From assembly GCA_040905905.1 (NCBI GenBank), contig JBBDQN010000040.1, positions 35,217 to 99,216 of the forward strand: a DNA stretch of 64,000 nucleotides, given 5' to 3'. The notes under the pieces are model-generated. The model was not told where the DNA came from. It saw only the letters and a program-made list of their open reading frames with translations, and ran no database searches. Origin of the DNA: JAICND01 sp040905905. GTDB lineage: Bacteria; Actinomycetota; Acidimicrobiia; Spongiisociales; ZC4RG35. Both the position numbers and the translations under genes were made by a program. How positions within the stretch are numbered: position 1 is the first letter of the stretch; every line of letters starts with the position of its first letter. This document shows positions 16,421-26,167 of the stretch, one piece after another.

Positions 16421-18067
16421 TCAGCAGCCGTTAGGCCACCGCAGATGCTGGTCGGCATCTACTGCCGATAGTTCGAATCGCTCGCCTCCAGGGAACTCGA
16501 TGACGACGTCAACCCTATCGGCCTCGCCGAGACCGAAATGAGCAAAGGGCTGCCGTCCGGCGCCATAACCCACACCCACCCCGATCTCCTGAAATCCGAT
16601 CGCTGCCCCCGGCTCACCGAGGGCGCCCGCCTGGTAAAGGGTGACCGTGCTCCCGACGCCGGTGTTGGCACCATCGACCGACACTTCCAGCCAGTGCCCG
16701 CCCGTGCTGGTGTTTCGAAGAAGGCGGGAGGGCAAGGATGGTTCCCATTCGACCAGAAACACATCAACCCGCCCATCGCGATCGACATCGGCTGTGGGCC
16801 CGGCAACCCAATATTGACGGTCACCGAGACCCCGGGGACCTTCAAACCGGGGTATTCCGTCCGCCAGCCCCTGGTTGCGGAACACCGCCACCAATTCGCC
16901 ATCGTCGGCCGAAGCGGTTGTCAGGATGTCGGGCCAGCCATCGTTATCGAGGTCGACCACCTCGACATGGGGCGCCTTGGTGGGCAGGGCGCTCAACCCG
17001 CTTTCATCGGTCGACTCCTCGAACTTGGGATCGCCGCCTGCATCGAGGCCCTGATGAAGAAACAGGCGCACCGGTGCGGGACGATCCTGGTTGATGGTTG
17101 AATTGAAATGGTGGCCGATCAAAATGTCGGGCCAGCCATTGCGGTCGACATCGGCGATGGCGACTGCAGCGACATCGTCCTCGTCGCCAGTCGGTAACCA
17201 CTCGAAGACTTCAGAGTCCGCCAGGCGAAAGGTGCCGTCAGCCTGATTGACGAATAATTGCTGGGCCCCGCCCACGAACAGATCGGGAGCCTTGTCCCCG
17301 GTGAGGTCGGCGGCGGCCAGACCCAGGCCGAACAGTTTCGAGGGGAGACCGCTTTGGTCGGTCACATCGACGAAGACCAAGCCTCCTTGATTGAAGAGGA
17401 GCCTGGTGCCGGATTCGCCGAACCGGTCCTCGGCCACCGCCAGGTCGAGGTCGGCGTCGAGGTCGAAATCGGCCACCGCCACCGATCGGCCCGAAAAGTC
17501 TTCGGGGAATGGCAGATCGGTCGCGAGCGACAACTGACCGTCCTGGTTGAGGAAAACCTGCGACGGTAGGGAGGCAATGTCGTTACCGGCGTTGCGGATC
17601 AGGACCAGGTCAAGGTCACCGTCCTGGTCGAGGTCGGCAAACACCGATGCCGAGGTCCGTCCCAGCAAGTCGGAAAAACCGGCCACCCGGTCAAAGGGCT
17701 CTCCACCAAACAACAGCACGTCCGGGCTGGGACCTTCAGCACCACGTTCCAGGTAGGCATCAGGGTTGCGGGTGGCAAAGGTCCCGACGACCAGGTCGGG
17801 TCGGTCGTCGCCGTTGACATCACCCCAAGCCGCGGCATGCCCAAACATCCCGGTCAAGGGTTCCACCAGGCCGAACTCTGACGTGGCCTCTTCCCATGAG
17901 ATCGCGCTCGCCCCGGTGGTCGCAGGTGCTTGCCAGCAGGTGAGGGAGCCTGCCGGACCGATGGTCGAAGGTGTCATGGTTGTTGACGAATTTGTAATGC
18001 TGTCTACGGTTGTTGAGCCCACACAACCAGCCAGCATCACACATACCATGATGCACAACCGCCTCAC
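16421..18067 (-). CDS. FG-GAP/VCBS repeat lipoprotein with ASPIC/UnbV C-terminal domain
   Basis: 548 residues, GTG start at 18067 overlapping the TGA of the upstream gene. Lipobox LAGC in MRRLCIMVCVMLAGC. The body has repeated calcium-binding loops of the FG-GAP/VCBS type (DVNGDDRPDLV, DLDQDGDLDLV, DFDLDADLDLA, DVDRNGWPDIL, DLDNDGWPDIL, DVDRDGRVDVF), forming an integrin-like propeller. The last 100 residues (WLEVSVDGANTGVGSTVTL, then FGLGEADRVD) match the ASPIC/UnbV domain. A surface-exposed, calcium-dependent adhesion or binding role is likely but unproven. Confidence 0.85.
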   Translation of the reverse strand: MRRLCIMVCVMLAGCVGSTTVDSITNSSTTMTPSTIGPAGSLTCWQAPATTGASAISWEEATSEFGLVEPLTGMFGHAAAWGDVNGDDRPDLVVGTFATRNPDAYLERGAEGPSPDVLLFGGEPFDRVAGFSDLLGRTSASVFADLDQDGDLDLVLIRNAGNDIASLPSQVFLNQDGQLSLATDLPFPEDFSGRSVAVADFDLDADLDLAVAEDRFGESGTRLLFNQGGLVFVDVTDQSGLPSKLFGLGLAAADLTGDKAPDLFVGGAQQLFVNQADGTFRLADSEVFEWLPTGDEDDVAAVAIADVDRNGWPDILIGHHFNSTINQDRPAPVRLFLHQGLDAGGDPKFEESTDESGLSALPTKAPHVEVVDLDNDGWPDILTTASADDGELVAVFRNQGLADGIPRFEGPRGLGDRQYWVAGPTADVDRDGRVDVFLVEWEPSLPSRLLRNTSTGGHWLEVSVDGANTGVGSTVTLYQAGALGEPGAAIGFQEIGVGVGYGAGRQPFAHFGLGEADRVDVVIEFPGGERFELSAVDADQHLRWPNGC

Positions 18068-19392
18068 GGCAGGTTGATTATCGCCAGGAACACCCGGCCG
18101 AAAGTCTCGTCGCCCTCCCCCGCGTTGAGCCCGACGTAAAGGCGGCGCTGTCCGGGATCCAGAACTACGTTGTAAGAGCCGCCCAGCCGCACGCCAAGCG
18201 TCTCTGCTGCGGCCCCGAACAACTCGACCAACGTCCTCTGCTGACCCGTTTCCGGATCGAGATCTATTAACGGCGTACCCATATCCCCGGACGAACCATG
18301 TGCCCCTGGCACGTAATAGACGTGGTTGCCGTCAGCCGACATGGCAAGTGAGGCGGTGTAACCGGCCGCACTACCCAGACTCCTGGTATGACCGCCTGGC
18401 TCTAGTACAAAGAACTCCGCCGGTCTCCTTGTCACCCCCACAAACGATCCATCTGGCCGGGCAGGGGTCGCCGCTCGCAGGAAGTCGCCGGGCAGGCTGG
18501 CACCTGAATCGCTCACGTCGCCAGTGACGGGGTCGTAGAGAGACAGGCGCGATTCACCGGCCGAGAAATAGACCCGATCACGGCTGTCCACTGCCAAGGC
18601 CCTATTTCCAGTGTGGTAGTCGGTCAGTGACGCGACCTGACGCCGAGCTTGAACGTCGTAGATCACCAGCGCAGGGTTCTTTTCAAGCGGCTCGACCGCT
18701 TCCAGGTATAGCAACGATCCGTCGGCCGACCCGGCCATCGAGGCGGTGCCCCGTCCCTCGGCGGTGACCCCAACCACGTCGATGGATCCGGGATCGATGC
18801 GAATGAGCACGTCGCCCCGATAGTTATCGTCGTATTTGAGATCGCGCCGGGTTCCCCAATAGGTGTGGGCGTAGACCTCACCGCACGGTCCGGGCACCAT
18901 CTGAGCGTGCACCTTGCCGTAACCGAACCCACCATTCTCGTGATCAACGAGGGACAACACGTCGGCAAACCGAGTGAGGGTGGCGGCGGCAGGATCGTAC
19001 GCGTAAAAGAAGGAATTGCCATCGGGCCCCCGATGGTCACCGACTGCCGAGATGAAGGTCCCGTCGGCCATTATGGCTCCCTGCCCCCACTGCGACCACA
19101 GCTTGGCCTCATACTCGGGTAAGGGATATTCGACTATGTCGACAGTGACTCCCGCATCTGTCTCCATCAGGCGGATCGGGCTGGCGGTGGCCTGGCCTTG
19201 CCAGGGGGTTCCGGCCGGTGGGGAACAATCGGCCGAGGCGACTCCGGTTGCCAGAGCCGTGGTGGCGGTCGCGATTGTGGTTTCGGTGGCTATCGGGTCA
19301 CTTCCCGGGGCCGGATTGCCCGGCGTTGCGCAACCCACCAGCATGATCAGGCCGACCAGCGGCCCCATTGGTCCCTTCGATGTCCACCCCAC
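18064..19392 (-). CDS. Lipoprotein with a beta-propeller-like body
   Basis: 442 residues from GTG at 19392; an ATG at 19368, with AAGGG just upstream, is an alternative. The signal ends in the lipobox LVGC. A Thr/Ala-rich linker leads into a body of repeated strands with phrases such as SADGSLLYLE, SRDRVYFSAGESRLSLYD and SADGNHVYYV, typical of quinoprotein/SMP-30-like propellers. It overlaps the FG-GAP lipoprotein gene by 4 bases, so both surface proteins are made together. The ligand is unknown. Confidence 0.75.
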   Translation of the reverse strand: MGWTSKGPMGPLVGLIMLVGCATPGNPAPGSDPIATETTIATATTALATGVASADCSPPAGTPWQGQATASPIRLMETDAGVTVDIVEYPLPEYEAKLWSQWGQGAIMADGTFISAVGDHRGPDGNSFFYAYDPAAATLTRFADVLSLVDHENGGFGYGKVHAQMVPGPCGEVYAHTYWGTRRDLKYDDNYRGDVLIRIDPGSIDVVGVTAEGRGTASMAGSADGSLLYLEAVEPLEKNPALVIYDVQARRQVASLTDYHTGNRALAVDSRDRVYFSAGESRLSLYDPVTGDVSDSGASLPGDFLRAATPARPDGSFVGVTRRPAEFFVLEPGGHTRSLGSAAGYTASLAMSADGNHVYYVPGAHGSSGDMGTPLIDLDPETGQQRTLVELFGAAAETLGVRLGGSYNVVLDPGQRRLYVGLNAGEGDETFGRVFLAIINLP

Positions 19393-19501
19393 CCGGACAC
19401 TTTATCCGAGACGATTTGCAACGAGAAGGACGCCGTAACCACCCTCAGAGAGAACTGCCGCCACTGGATTCGAGTTTCCTGGGAGCTATTACCATGGGAC
19501 C

Positions 19502-20236
19502 GTGCGCGAAATCCTGTCCGACCTCGTGGCCGAGCAGCAGTTTCTTGACCAGTTTCTCCAACGTCTGGTAGCCAAAGATTGGGAGCGTCCCACCCCCGCC
19601 AAGGGCTGGAGCATCCGGGACACCATAAGTCATCTCGCCGACACCGCCGAGTTAGCGGCCGACGCCCTCAACGGCGGCAACCGGATCGAGACTTATCGAA
19701 CGGCTCCCAATCTCGACACCCTCCGCCAGGAGGCAGTCAAGAAAGGCCGCAAGATGCGCTATCAGGACGTCATCGAATGGTGGCGTGGTGGCCGGGCCAA
19801 GGTGATCGAACCGCTTTCCCGGATGGATGCCGACCTGCGCATCGATTGGATCGCCGGTTCAATGAAGGCCCGCACGTTCGCGACGATGCGCCTGATGGAG
19901 ACCTGGGCCCATGGCCTCGACATCTATGCCGCCATGAAGCACCCGGTCGAAGACACCGCCCGGCTTCGCCATATCTGCTTCCTCGGTTGGAAGACGCTGC
20001 CGTATGCCTTCAAAGTCGCCGACATGGACTATTCCCCGGTCCGGGTGGAGGTTATGGGCCCGGGCTACGCCAAGTGGGTGTATGGACCGGCCGACACCGA
20101 CCAGATGATCAAAGGCCCCGCCGGCGAGTTCGCCCGGTTGGCGGTGCGTCGCATCAAGCGCAGAGATGCCAAGAATCTCAAAGCGACAGGCGAGTCGGCC
20201 GAGGCCGCACTGGAAGTAGTCCGCGCCTACCTATGA
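19502..20236 (+). CDS. TIGR03084-family protein (mycothiol-dependent maleylpyruvate isomerase-like)
   Basis: 244 residues, GTG start. The N-terminal DinB-like four-helix bundle shows the metal-site pattern (WSIRDTISHLAD with a His, then METWAHGLDIY with another), as in mycothiol-dependent isomerases and transferases; the C-terminal part belongs to the same TIGR03084 group. Such proteins are markers of mycothiol-using actinobacteria. ATGA overlap with the BtpA gene suggests coupled translation. The substrate is unknown. Confidence 0.83.
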   Translation: MREILSDLVAEQQFLDQFLQRLVAKDWERPTPAKGWSIRDTISHLADTAELAADALNGGNRIETYRTAPNLDTLRQEAVKKGRKMRYQDVIEWWRGGRAKVIEPLSRMDADLRIDWIAGSMKARTFATMRLMETWAHGLDIYAAMKHPVEDTARLRHICFLGWKTLPYAFKVADMDYSPVRVEVMGPGYAKWVYGPADTDQMIKGPAGEFARLAVRRIKRRDAKNLKATGESAEAALEVVRAYL

Positions 20237-21018
20237 AACCACCATCCCTGATCGGGATGGTTCATCTCTTGCCCCTACCCGGCTCCCCGGCTTTTGCCGG
20301 TGATATGAACCTCGTCCTCGACCGGGCAGCTACCGACGCCACGATTCTGGCGAAGGCTGGGTTTGGCGGGCTCATGGTGGAGAACTTCGGCGATGCTCCC
20401 TTTTTTCCCGATGACGTCCCCGCGGTCACGGTAGCGGCGATCACTGCAGCGGTGACGTTGGTCCGGGCTGCGGTCTCGATTCCTGTGGGGGTCAACGTGC
20501 TCCGCAACGATGCCTTGGCAGCGCTGGGTGTGGCGGCGGTGACTGGTGCGTCCTACATAAGGGTCAACGTCCTCACCGGAACGATGTTCACCGACCAGGG
20601 CGTCCTCAACGGGAGGGCCGCCGAGGTGGCCCGGGACCGGCAGCGCTTGTGCCCGGAAACCGGGATCCTTGCCGACGTTTTTGTCAAGCACGCCGCTCCC
20701 CCGCCGGGAGTCACCATCGAACAGTCGGGGGCAGACACCTGGGAGCGGGGAGGGGCCGACGCCCTGATCGTGTCTGGAACGGGGACCGGTGCCGAACCCG
20801 ATCTTGATCTTGCCCGGCGGCTGCGAGTGGCGCTACCCGAGGCGACCATCCTGATCGGATCGGGGGCCACCTCCACCAATCTCTCGCGCCTGGCCAAAGT
20901 TGCCAACGGCGCCATCGTCGGGAGTTCGCTCAAACAAGGCGGCCGGCCCTCACAACCTGTTGAGTTCGCCAGGGCCGCAGCGCTGGTGGAGGCCGCTTCC
21001 GCCATCGGCTGGGTTTAG
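20233..21018 (+). CDS. BtpA/SgcQ family TIM-barrel protein
   Basis: 261 residues from the ATG at 20233, which overlaps the preceding stop. The start (LIGMVHLLPLPGSP), the GLMVENFGDAPF stretch and the end (ADALIVSGTGTG, ILIGSGATSTN, IVGSSLKQGG) are all diagnostic of the BtpA family, named from a cyanobacterial photosystem I biogenesis factor but also found in non-phototrophs next to sugar genes. It probably binds a phosphosugar. The open frame runs upstream through the previous gene, but that part is a shadow. Confidence 0.88.
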   Translation: MKPPSLIGMVHLLPLPGSPAFAGDMNLVLDRAATDATILAKAGFGGLMVENFGDAPFFPDDVPAVTVAAITAAVTLVRAAVSIPVGVNVLRNDALAALGVAAVTGASYIRVNVLTGTMFTDQGVLNGRAAEVARDRQRLCPETGILADVFVKHAAPPPGVTIEQSGADTWERGGADALIVSGTGTGAEPDLDLARRLRVALPEATILIGSGATSTNLSRLAKVANGAIVGSSLKQGGRPSQPVEFARAAALVEAASAIGWV

Positions 21019-21051
21019 CGACAAAACCGGGAATCCGACCGTCGCAGGCTA

Positions 21052-21094
21052 GGGTCGCAGCCGGTCGGCGAGCCTTATCCAGGACTAGCGACCC
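21052..21094 (+). other. Inverted repeat in the leader of the HD-GYP gene
   Basis: GGGTCGC at 21052-21058 can pair with GCGACCC at 21088-21094 around a 29-base loop that itself holds GCC/GGC-rich segments. It lies in the 134-base gap between the BtpA gene and the HD-GYP gene. It could be a terminator without a T tract, or a folded 5' leader. It does not match the c-di-GMP riboswitch consensus as I know it. Confidence 0.3.
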
Positions 21095-21152
21095 ATTGGG
21101 CCAAACACCCATGTAACGGAACCTGGTTATTCCCTACTTCCCCTGTGGACAA

Positions 21153-21737
21153 ATGGACGAAAGTCTCCTGCTGGCAATGCAAAATGTGGTTGAGGACCTG
21201 TATGGCCACGTTCATCGGGTGAGCGACCTGGCAATGGCCCTCGGCCGGTCAATGAACCTGGCCCAGGATGACGTCGACCGCCTGGGTCTGGTAGGCCTCC
21301 TCCACGATGTGGGAAAGGTCCATGTGGATCCCGGGATACTCGCCAAGCCCGGCCCTCTCGACGATTTGGAACGCGACCATGTCCGTCGCCACCCCGAACT
21401 GGGCTTTGCCATGACCAGCGCCCGATTCGACCGAAGAGTGGCCGAAGCAATCCTCCATCATCACGAACGATTCGACGGCGCCGGTTACCCCTTTGGTTTG
21501 GCCCGCCAGGAGATACCGGTTCTCTCCCGGGTGGTGCTGGTGGCCGACGCTTACGACGCCATCACCTCTGATCGTTCCTATCAGCCAGCCTTGCCGCCGG
21601 TGATGGCCATCGACGAGATCACCATTCACTCCGGCACCCAGTTCGACCCCACCGTGGTCGAGGCGTTCCTGATCATCGCTGGGGCCGGCCGGCTCCCCCT
21701 GCAGATACCGGTTCATCCCGGGGCCGCCGCCCGCTGA
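21153..21737 (+). CDS. Stand-alone HD-GYP domain phosphodiesterase
   Basis: 194 residues, almost only the catalytic domain. All HD-GYP markers are present: HxxR (HVHRVSDLA), LLHDVGK, the second histidine helix (DHVRRHPELG), HHHERFDGAGYP and DAYDAITSDRSY. Such enzymes hydrolyse cyclic di-GMP (to pGpG or GMP) or related dinucleotides. There is no receiver or membrane sensor domain, so control must come from expression or a partner. It has a 134-base leader with an inverted repeat. No GGDEF gene is in the window. Confidence 0.92.
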   Translation: MDESLLLAMQNVVEDLYGHVHRVSDLAMALGRSMNLAQDDVDRLGLVGLLHDVGKVHVDPGILAKPGPLDDLERDHVRRHPELGFAMTSARFDRRVAEAILHHHERFDGAGYPFGLARQEIPVLSRVVLVADAYDAITSDRSYQPALPPVMAIDEITIHSGTQFDPTVVEAFLIIAGAGRLPLQIPVHPGAAAR

Positions 21738-21778
21738 GGCCGGCGTTGTTTGTCCTAGTGGGGCCCTAGCCTGCGGTG

Positions 21779-24700
21779 ATGACGCCCGGCCCTCTTCACC
21801 AGCCCACCCGGGCGTGGTTCGATGCGTCATTTCCCGCCCCCACGCGGGCCCAGGAGGAGGGTTGGAAGGCAATCAGCCGGGGAGGCCATGTCTTGATCCA
21901 TGCTCCTACCGGTTCCGGAAAAACCCTCGCCGCCTTCTTATGGGTGATCGACCAACTTCTTCACGAACCGGTGCCGGGAGCGGCGAAACGCTGCCGGGTC
22001 CTTTACGTCTCCCCCCTGAAGGCGCTGGTCTACGACGTCGATCGCAACCTGCGAGCACCCCTGGCAGGGATTCGTCACAGCGCCTCCCGCTTGGGGGGGG
22101 CGGAAATGCCCGAGCTGACCACCTTCCTCCGCACCGGTGACACCCCCGCCGACCAGCGACGCTCCATGCTCCGTCATCCACCCGACATCCTCATCACCAC
22201 CCCCGAGTCTCTCTTCCTCATGTTGACCTCTGAGGCACGACGCACGTTGTCCCCGGTCCGCTGGGTAATCATCGACGAGGTTCACGCGGTTGCAGGCAAC
22301 AAACGGGGCGCCCATCTCGCGGTGTCACTTGAGCGTCTCGAGGAGATAACCGAGCATCCGCCCCAACGTATCGGGCTCTCAGCCACTCAAAGACCCTTGG
22401 AGACGGTCGCTCGCTATCTGGGAGGCGGAATCCTGGTCGGCGACACCTGGCAGCAACGCCCGGTCACCGTCGTCGATGCCCCCCTCCCCCGCGCTCTCGA
22501 TCTCGAGATCATCGTTCCCGTGGAGGACATGTCCGCCCCCGCCCCCCAGGATCCCCTTTCCGACGACAAACCTCAACCGCTGTCGATCTGGCCTGCTATC
22601 TACCCCGAGATCCTCGAGTTGATCCGGTCCCATCGCTCCACCATCGTCTTTGCCAACTCCCGTCGCCTTGCTGAGCGGATCTGCGCCGAGATCAACTCTC
22701 TCGCCGGGGAGGAGATCAGCCGGGCCCATCACGGTTCGGTGGCCCGAGAACAGCGGATCCAGATCGAAGAGGGCCTCAAGCGGGGTGACCTCAAGGCAGT
22801 CGTAGCAACGTCGTCCCTCGAGTTGGGCATCGACATGGGAGCGGTCGACCTGGTCATTCAGGTTGAAGCGCCGATATCGGTGGCCTCCGGCCTCCAGAGG
22901 GTGGGGCGATCGGGCCACCACGTCGGCGGGGAAAGCCGGGCCCGGTTGTTCCCCAAGTTCCGGGGCGACCTGCTGGCAGCCACCGTCGTGGCCAAGCAGA
23001 TGACCGATGGTGAAATCGAGCCGACCACCATCCTGGGCAACCCTCTCGATGTCCTGAGCCAGCAACTCGTTGCAGCATCAGCCCTCGAGTCGACCACAAC
23101 CGAACACCTCTTTGAGATGGTGCGGAGAGCTGCACCTTTCAGCGAGTTGGGCCGCGATGTCTTCGAGGCCACCCTCGACATGCTGGCTGGCCGTTATCCC
23201 TCCGAGCTCTTCGCCGAACTGCGGCCCCGTCTCAATTGGGATCGGGTGACCGGCGAGGTGAGTGCACGGCCCGGGGCACGACAGTTGGTGATCGCCAACG
23301 CCGGGACCATCCCCGATCGTGGTCTGTACAGGGTGGTCTTGCCCGACGGCAGCCGCGTGGGCGAACTGGACGAAGAGATGGTCTACGAGTCGCGGGTTGG
23401 CGACCTCTTCATCCTCGGGGCCAGCACGTGGCGGGTGACCGAGATCAGCCACGACAAGGTCGAGGTGGTCCCCGCCCCGGGAGAACCGGCTGCCCGAACC
23501 CCGTTCTGGAAAGGTGACAGCCTCGGCCGGCCTTTCGCCACCGGCAGCCGCATCGGGCGGTTCGTCAGGGAAACCCAGGCGATGGGAGCCGAGCAAGCGG
23601 CGGCGGTGCTCGCCACCGACTACCACCTCGACCCGCTGGCGATACGAAACCTGCTGGCATATCTCGAAGATCAGACCGCCGCCGGAGTGCCGCTCCCTAC
23701 CGATCAGACGTTGGTGGTTGAACGATTCCGCGACGAGATCGGCGACTATCGGGTGGCCCTGCTCTCCCCGTTCGGCGCCAGGATCCATGCGCCGTGGGCC
23801 ATGGCTCTCACTCAGCGCTTCCGCGGCCGGTACGGCAGCGACGTCGACGTCGTCTGGAGCGATGATGGAATCTCGTTTCGTTTTCCCGATGCCGACGAGG
23901 TTCCGGGAGCGACCGAGTTCGCCCTCGACCCCGAAGACGTGCGACCCCTTCTCGAAGAGCACCTCGCCGATACAACTCTGTTCGGGGCGAGGTTTCGCGA
24001 GGCTGCCGGTAGGGCCCTCTTGTTGCCCCGGCGGCGACCGGGAAGCCGCACCCCTCTTTGGCAACAGAGACGCAAGGCCGCCGATCTGCTCAGGGTGGCT
24101 CGACAGTTCTCAACCTTCCCGATCGTCCTCGAGGCGTATCGCGAGATCCTCTCTGATGACTTTGATCTGGCCGCCCTCGAACGGGTCCTGACCGACATCC
24201 GATCCCGGCGCATCCGCCTGGCGGAGGTCGACACCAACTCGCCCTCGCCCTTTGCTTCGTCGCTGTTGTTCGCGTTTGTGGCCGCTTTCCTATACGAAGC
24301 CGACACCCCGATGGCCGAGCGACGGGCGGCTGCTCTCAGCGTCGACCGCGACCTGTTGCGGAGTCTGCTGGGCGAAGGTGAGCTGTCCGAGCTCATCTCG
24401 GCCGAGACCGCAGCGGCGGTCGAACTCGAGCTGCAACACCTCACCGCCGAGCGCAAGGCGCGTTCCGTTGATTCACTGGCCGACCTCCTCCGCTTGCTGG
24501 GACCACTGAGCCTCGCCGATCTCGAGGTCCGCTCGGAGAACGTCGATGTGATTGCCGCTCTCGATCAACTTGCTTCGAGCCATCGGGTCGTGGCAGTGCG
24601 TCTTGGTGGCCGCGAAGTATGGGCAGCAATTGAAGACGCTTCCCGTCTGCGCGACGCCCTTGGGGTCCAGCCCCCACCGGGAGTGCCTTTCGTCTTCCTG

Positions 24701-26137
24701 GAGCCGGTGGCCGACCCCCTCGGGGACGTGGTCGGGCGTTATGCCCGCACCCACGGACCCTTCACTACCGAAGAAGCCGCCCGGGCACTGTCGCTGCCCA
24801 CCGGGGTGGTCGAATCCGCCTTGCGCCAGTTGGAACAGGGTTCGCGGGTAGGCCGGGGGACCTTCCGAACCGGCTCGGAGCGGGAATGGGTCGATCTCGA
24901 GGTGCTGCGTCGTTTGAAACGTCGCACCTTGGCGGGTCTTCGGCGCGAGATCGAACCGGTGGACCAAACTGCCCTGGCCCGGCTGCTGCCGCGTTGGCAG
25001 GGAGTCGGTCCCGAACCGCGACGGGGTCGAGCGGCGTTAACCGACGCCATCCGCCGCATCCAGGGAGCCGAGATTCCCGCCTCAGTGTTAATCCGTGACG
25101 TTCTCCCCCAACGAGTGCACGAACCAGACATGATCCTCGACCAGTTGATGCTCGAGGGTGAACTGGTTTGGGTTGGCCGGGGCCCGCTGGGGGCCCGGGA
25201 GGGCAAGGTGACCCTGTACTTCCGGGACCAACTTCGGATCCTCTGGCAGCAGTCTTCCGCTGATCGCCCCGGTGACGACCTCCACCATCGTCTGCGATCC
25301 CACCTGGGAGACCGCGGAGCGTCGTTCTTTATCGAGCTCTATGGAACACTTGGTGGTGGAGACCCCCAGGTAGTGCTCGAGGCGCTTTGGGACCTGGTGT
25401 GGGCGGGTGAGGTGACCAACGACACCCTGGCGCCGTTGCGGGCGATGTTGAGCGGCCGGGTCCGCCAACCCAGCGGTCGGTCGAATCTTCGCTCCGGGTT
25501 CCCTCCCCATAGTGCTGGACGCTGGTCACTTCTGGCCGTACCGGTCGAACCGGCTACTACCCGCGCCGCCGCCCTCGTCGAACAACTGCTCGATCGACAC
25601 GGGATCGTCACCCGGGCCGCGGTCGCGGCCGAACAGATCCCGGGGGGGTTCGCGGGTTTGTACCCGGTGTTCACCCATCTCGAGGAGATCGGCCGGATCA
25701 GAAGGGGCTACTTTGTCGAGGGACTGGGTGGCGCCCAGTTCGCGTCGCCCGGGGCGGTCGATCGGCTCCGCTCGGATCCCGACACCGGTCTCGTCGCTCT
25801 TGCCGCCACCGATCCCGCCAACCCCTACGGTGCGGCGCTCCCCTGGCCCGACATCCCGGACCTGTCGCTAGCCCGAAGTGCGGGCAGCTATGTGTTCCTG
25901 GCCGAAGGCAGGCTCGCGGGCTATCTCGAAAGGGGTGGAAAACGCCTCACCTTCCTCGACCTCGAGCCGGACCGTTACAACGAAGCTGCCCGTGAACTGG
26001 CCCGCGTTGCCGCCCGGCATCGCCGTTTCGTAGTGGAGACCATTGGCACCGAATCGGCTTCCGCCAGTCGGATGGCGCCGGCGTTGAGCGAGTGGGGCTT
26101 TGTTCCTGCTCTGCGCGGGCTCACCTTTCGTCGCTGA
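21779..26137 (+). CDS. lhr: ATP-dependent helicase Lhr (long type)
   Basis: 1452 residues, superfamily 2 3'-5' DNA helicase of the Lhr family, which in actinobacteria is tied to DNA damage response. Walker A APTGSGKT at 42-49, DEVH at 166-169, SAT motif in LSATQRPLE, then the second RecA domain (TSSLELGIDMG, QRVGRSGHH), winged helix and the long Lhr C-terminal region ending FVPALRGLTFRR. GTG just before the ATG at 21779 is an alternative start. The gene is complete; no LexA box is seen upstream. Confidence 0.95.
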   Translation: MTPGPLHQPTRAWFDASFPAPTRAQEEGWKAISRGGHVLIHAPTGSGKTLAAFLWVIDQLLHEPVPGAAKRCRVLYVSPLKALVYDVDRNLRAPLAGIRHSASRLGGAEMPELTTFLRTGDTPADQRRSMLRHPPDILITTPESLFLMLTSEARRTLSPVRWVIIDEVHAVAGNKRGAHLAVSLERLEEITEHPPQRIGLSATQRPLETVARYLGGGILVGDTWQQRPVTVVDAPLPRALDLEIIVPVEDMSAPAPQDPLSDDKPQPLSIWPAIYPEILELIRSHRSTIVFANSRRLAERICAEINSLAGEEISRAHHGSVAREQRIQIEEGLKRGDLKAVVATSSLELGIDMGAVDLVIQVEAPISVASGLQRVGRSGHHVGGESRARLFPKFRGDLLAATVVAKQMTDGEIEPTTILGNPLDVLSQQLVAASALESTTTEHLFEMVRRAAPFSELGRDVFEATLDMLAGRYPSELFAELRPRLNWDRVTGEVSARPGARQLVIANAGTIPDRGLYRVVLPDGSRVGELDEEMVYESRVGDLFILGASTWRVTEISHDKVEVVPAPGEPAARTPFWKGDSLGRPFATGSRIGRFVRETQAMGAEQAAAVLATDYHLDPLAIRNLLAYLEDQTAAGVPLPTDQTLVVERFRDEIGDYRVALLSPFGARIHAPWAMALTQRFRGRYGSDVDVVWSDDGISFRFPDADEVPGATEFALDPEDVRPLLEEHLADTTLFGARFREAAGRALLLPRRRPGSRTPLWQQRRKAADLLRVARQFSTFPIVLEAYREILSDDFDLAALERVLTDIRSRRIRLAEVDTNSPSPFASSLLFAFVAAFLYEADTPMAERRAAALSVDRDLLRSLLGEGELSELISAETAAAVELELQHLTAERKARSVDSLADLLRLLGPLSLADLEVRSENVDVIAALDQLASSHRVVAVRLGGREVWAAIEDASRLRDALGVQPPPGVPFVFLEPVADPLGDVVGRYARTHGPFTTEEAARALSLPTGVVESALRQLEQGSRVGRGTFRTGSEREWVDLEVLRRLKRRTLAGLRREIEPVDQTALARLLPRWQGVGPEPRRGRAALTDAIRRIQGAEIPASVLIRDVLPQRVHEPDMILDQLMLEGELVWVGRGPLGAREGKVTLYFRDQLRILWQQSSADRPGDDLHHRLRSHLGDRGASFFIELYGTLGGGDPQVVLEALWDLVWAGEVTNDTLAPLRAMLSGRVRQPSGRSNLRSGFPPHSAGRWSLLAVPVEPATTRAAALVEQLLDRHGIVTRAAVAAEQIPGGFAGLYPVFTHLEEIGRIRRGYFVEGLGGAQFASPGAVDRLRSDPDTGLVALAATDPANPYGAALPWPDIPDLSLARSAGSYVFLAEGRLAGYLERGGKRLTFLDLEPDRYNEAARELARVAARHRRFVVETIGTESASASRMAPALSEWGFVPALRGLTFRR

Positions 26138-26167
26138 CGCTCTAATACCAATCCTTAAGCTGACCTC

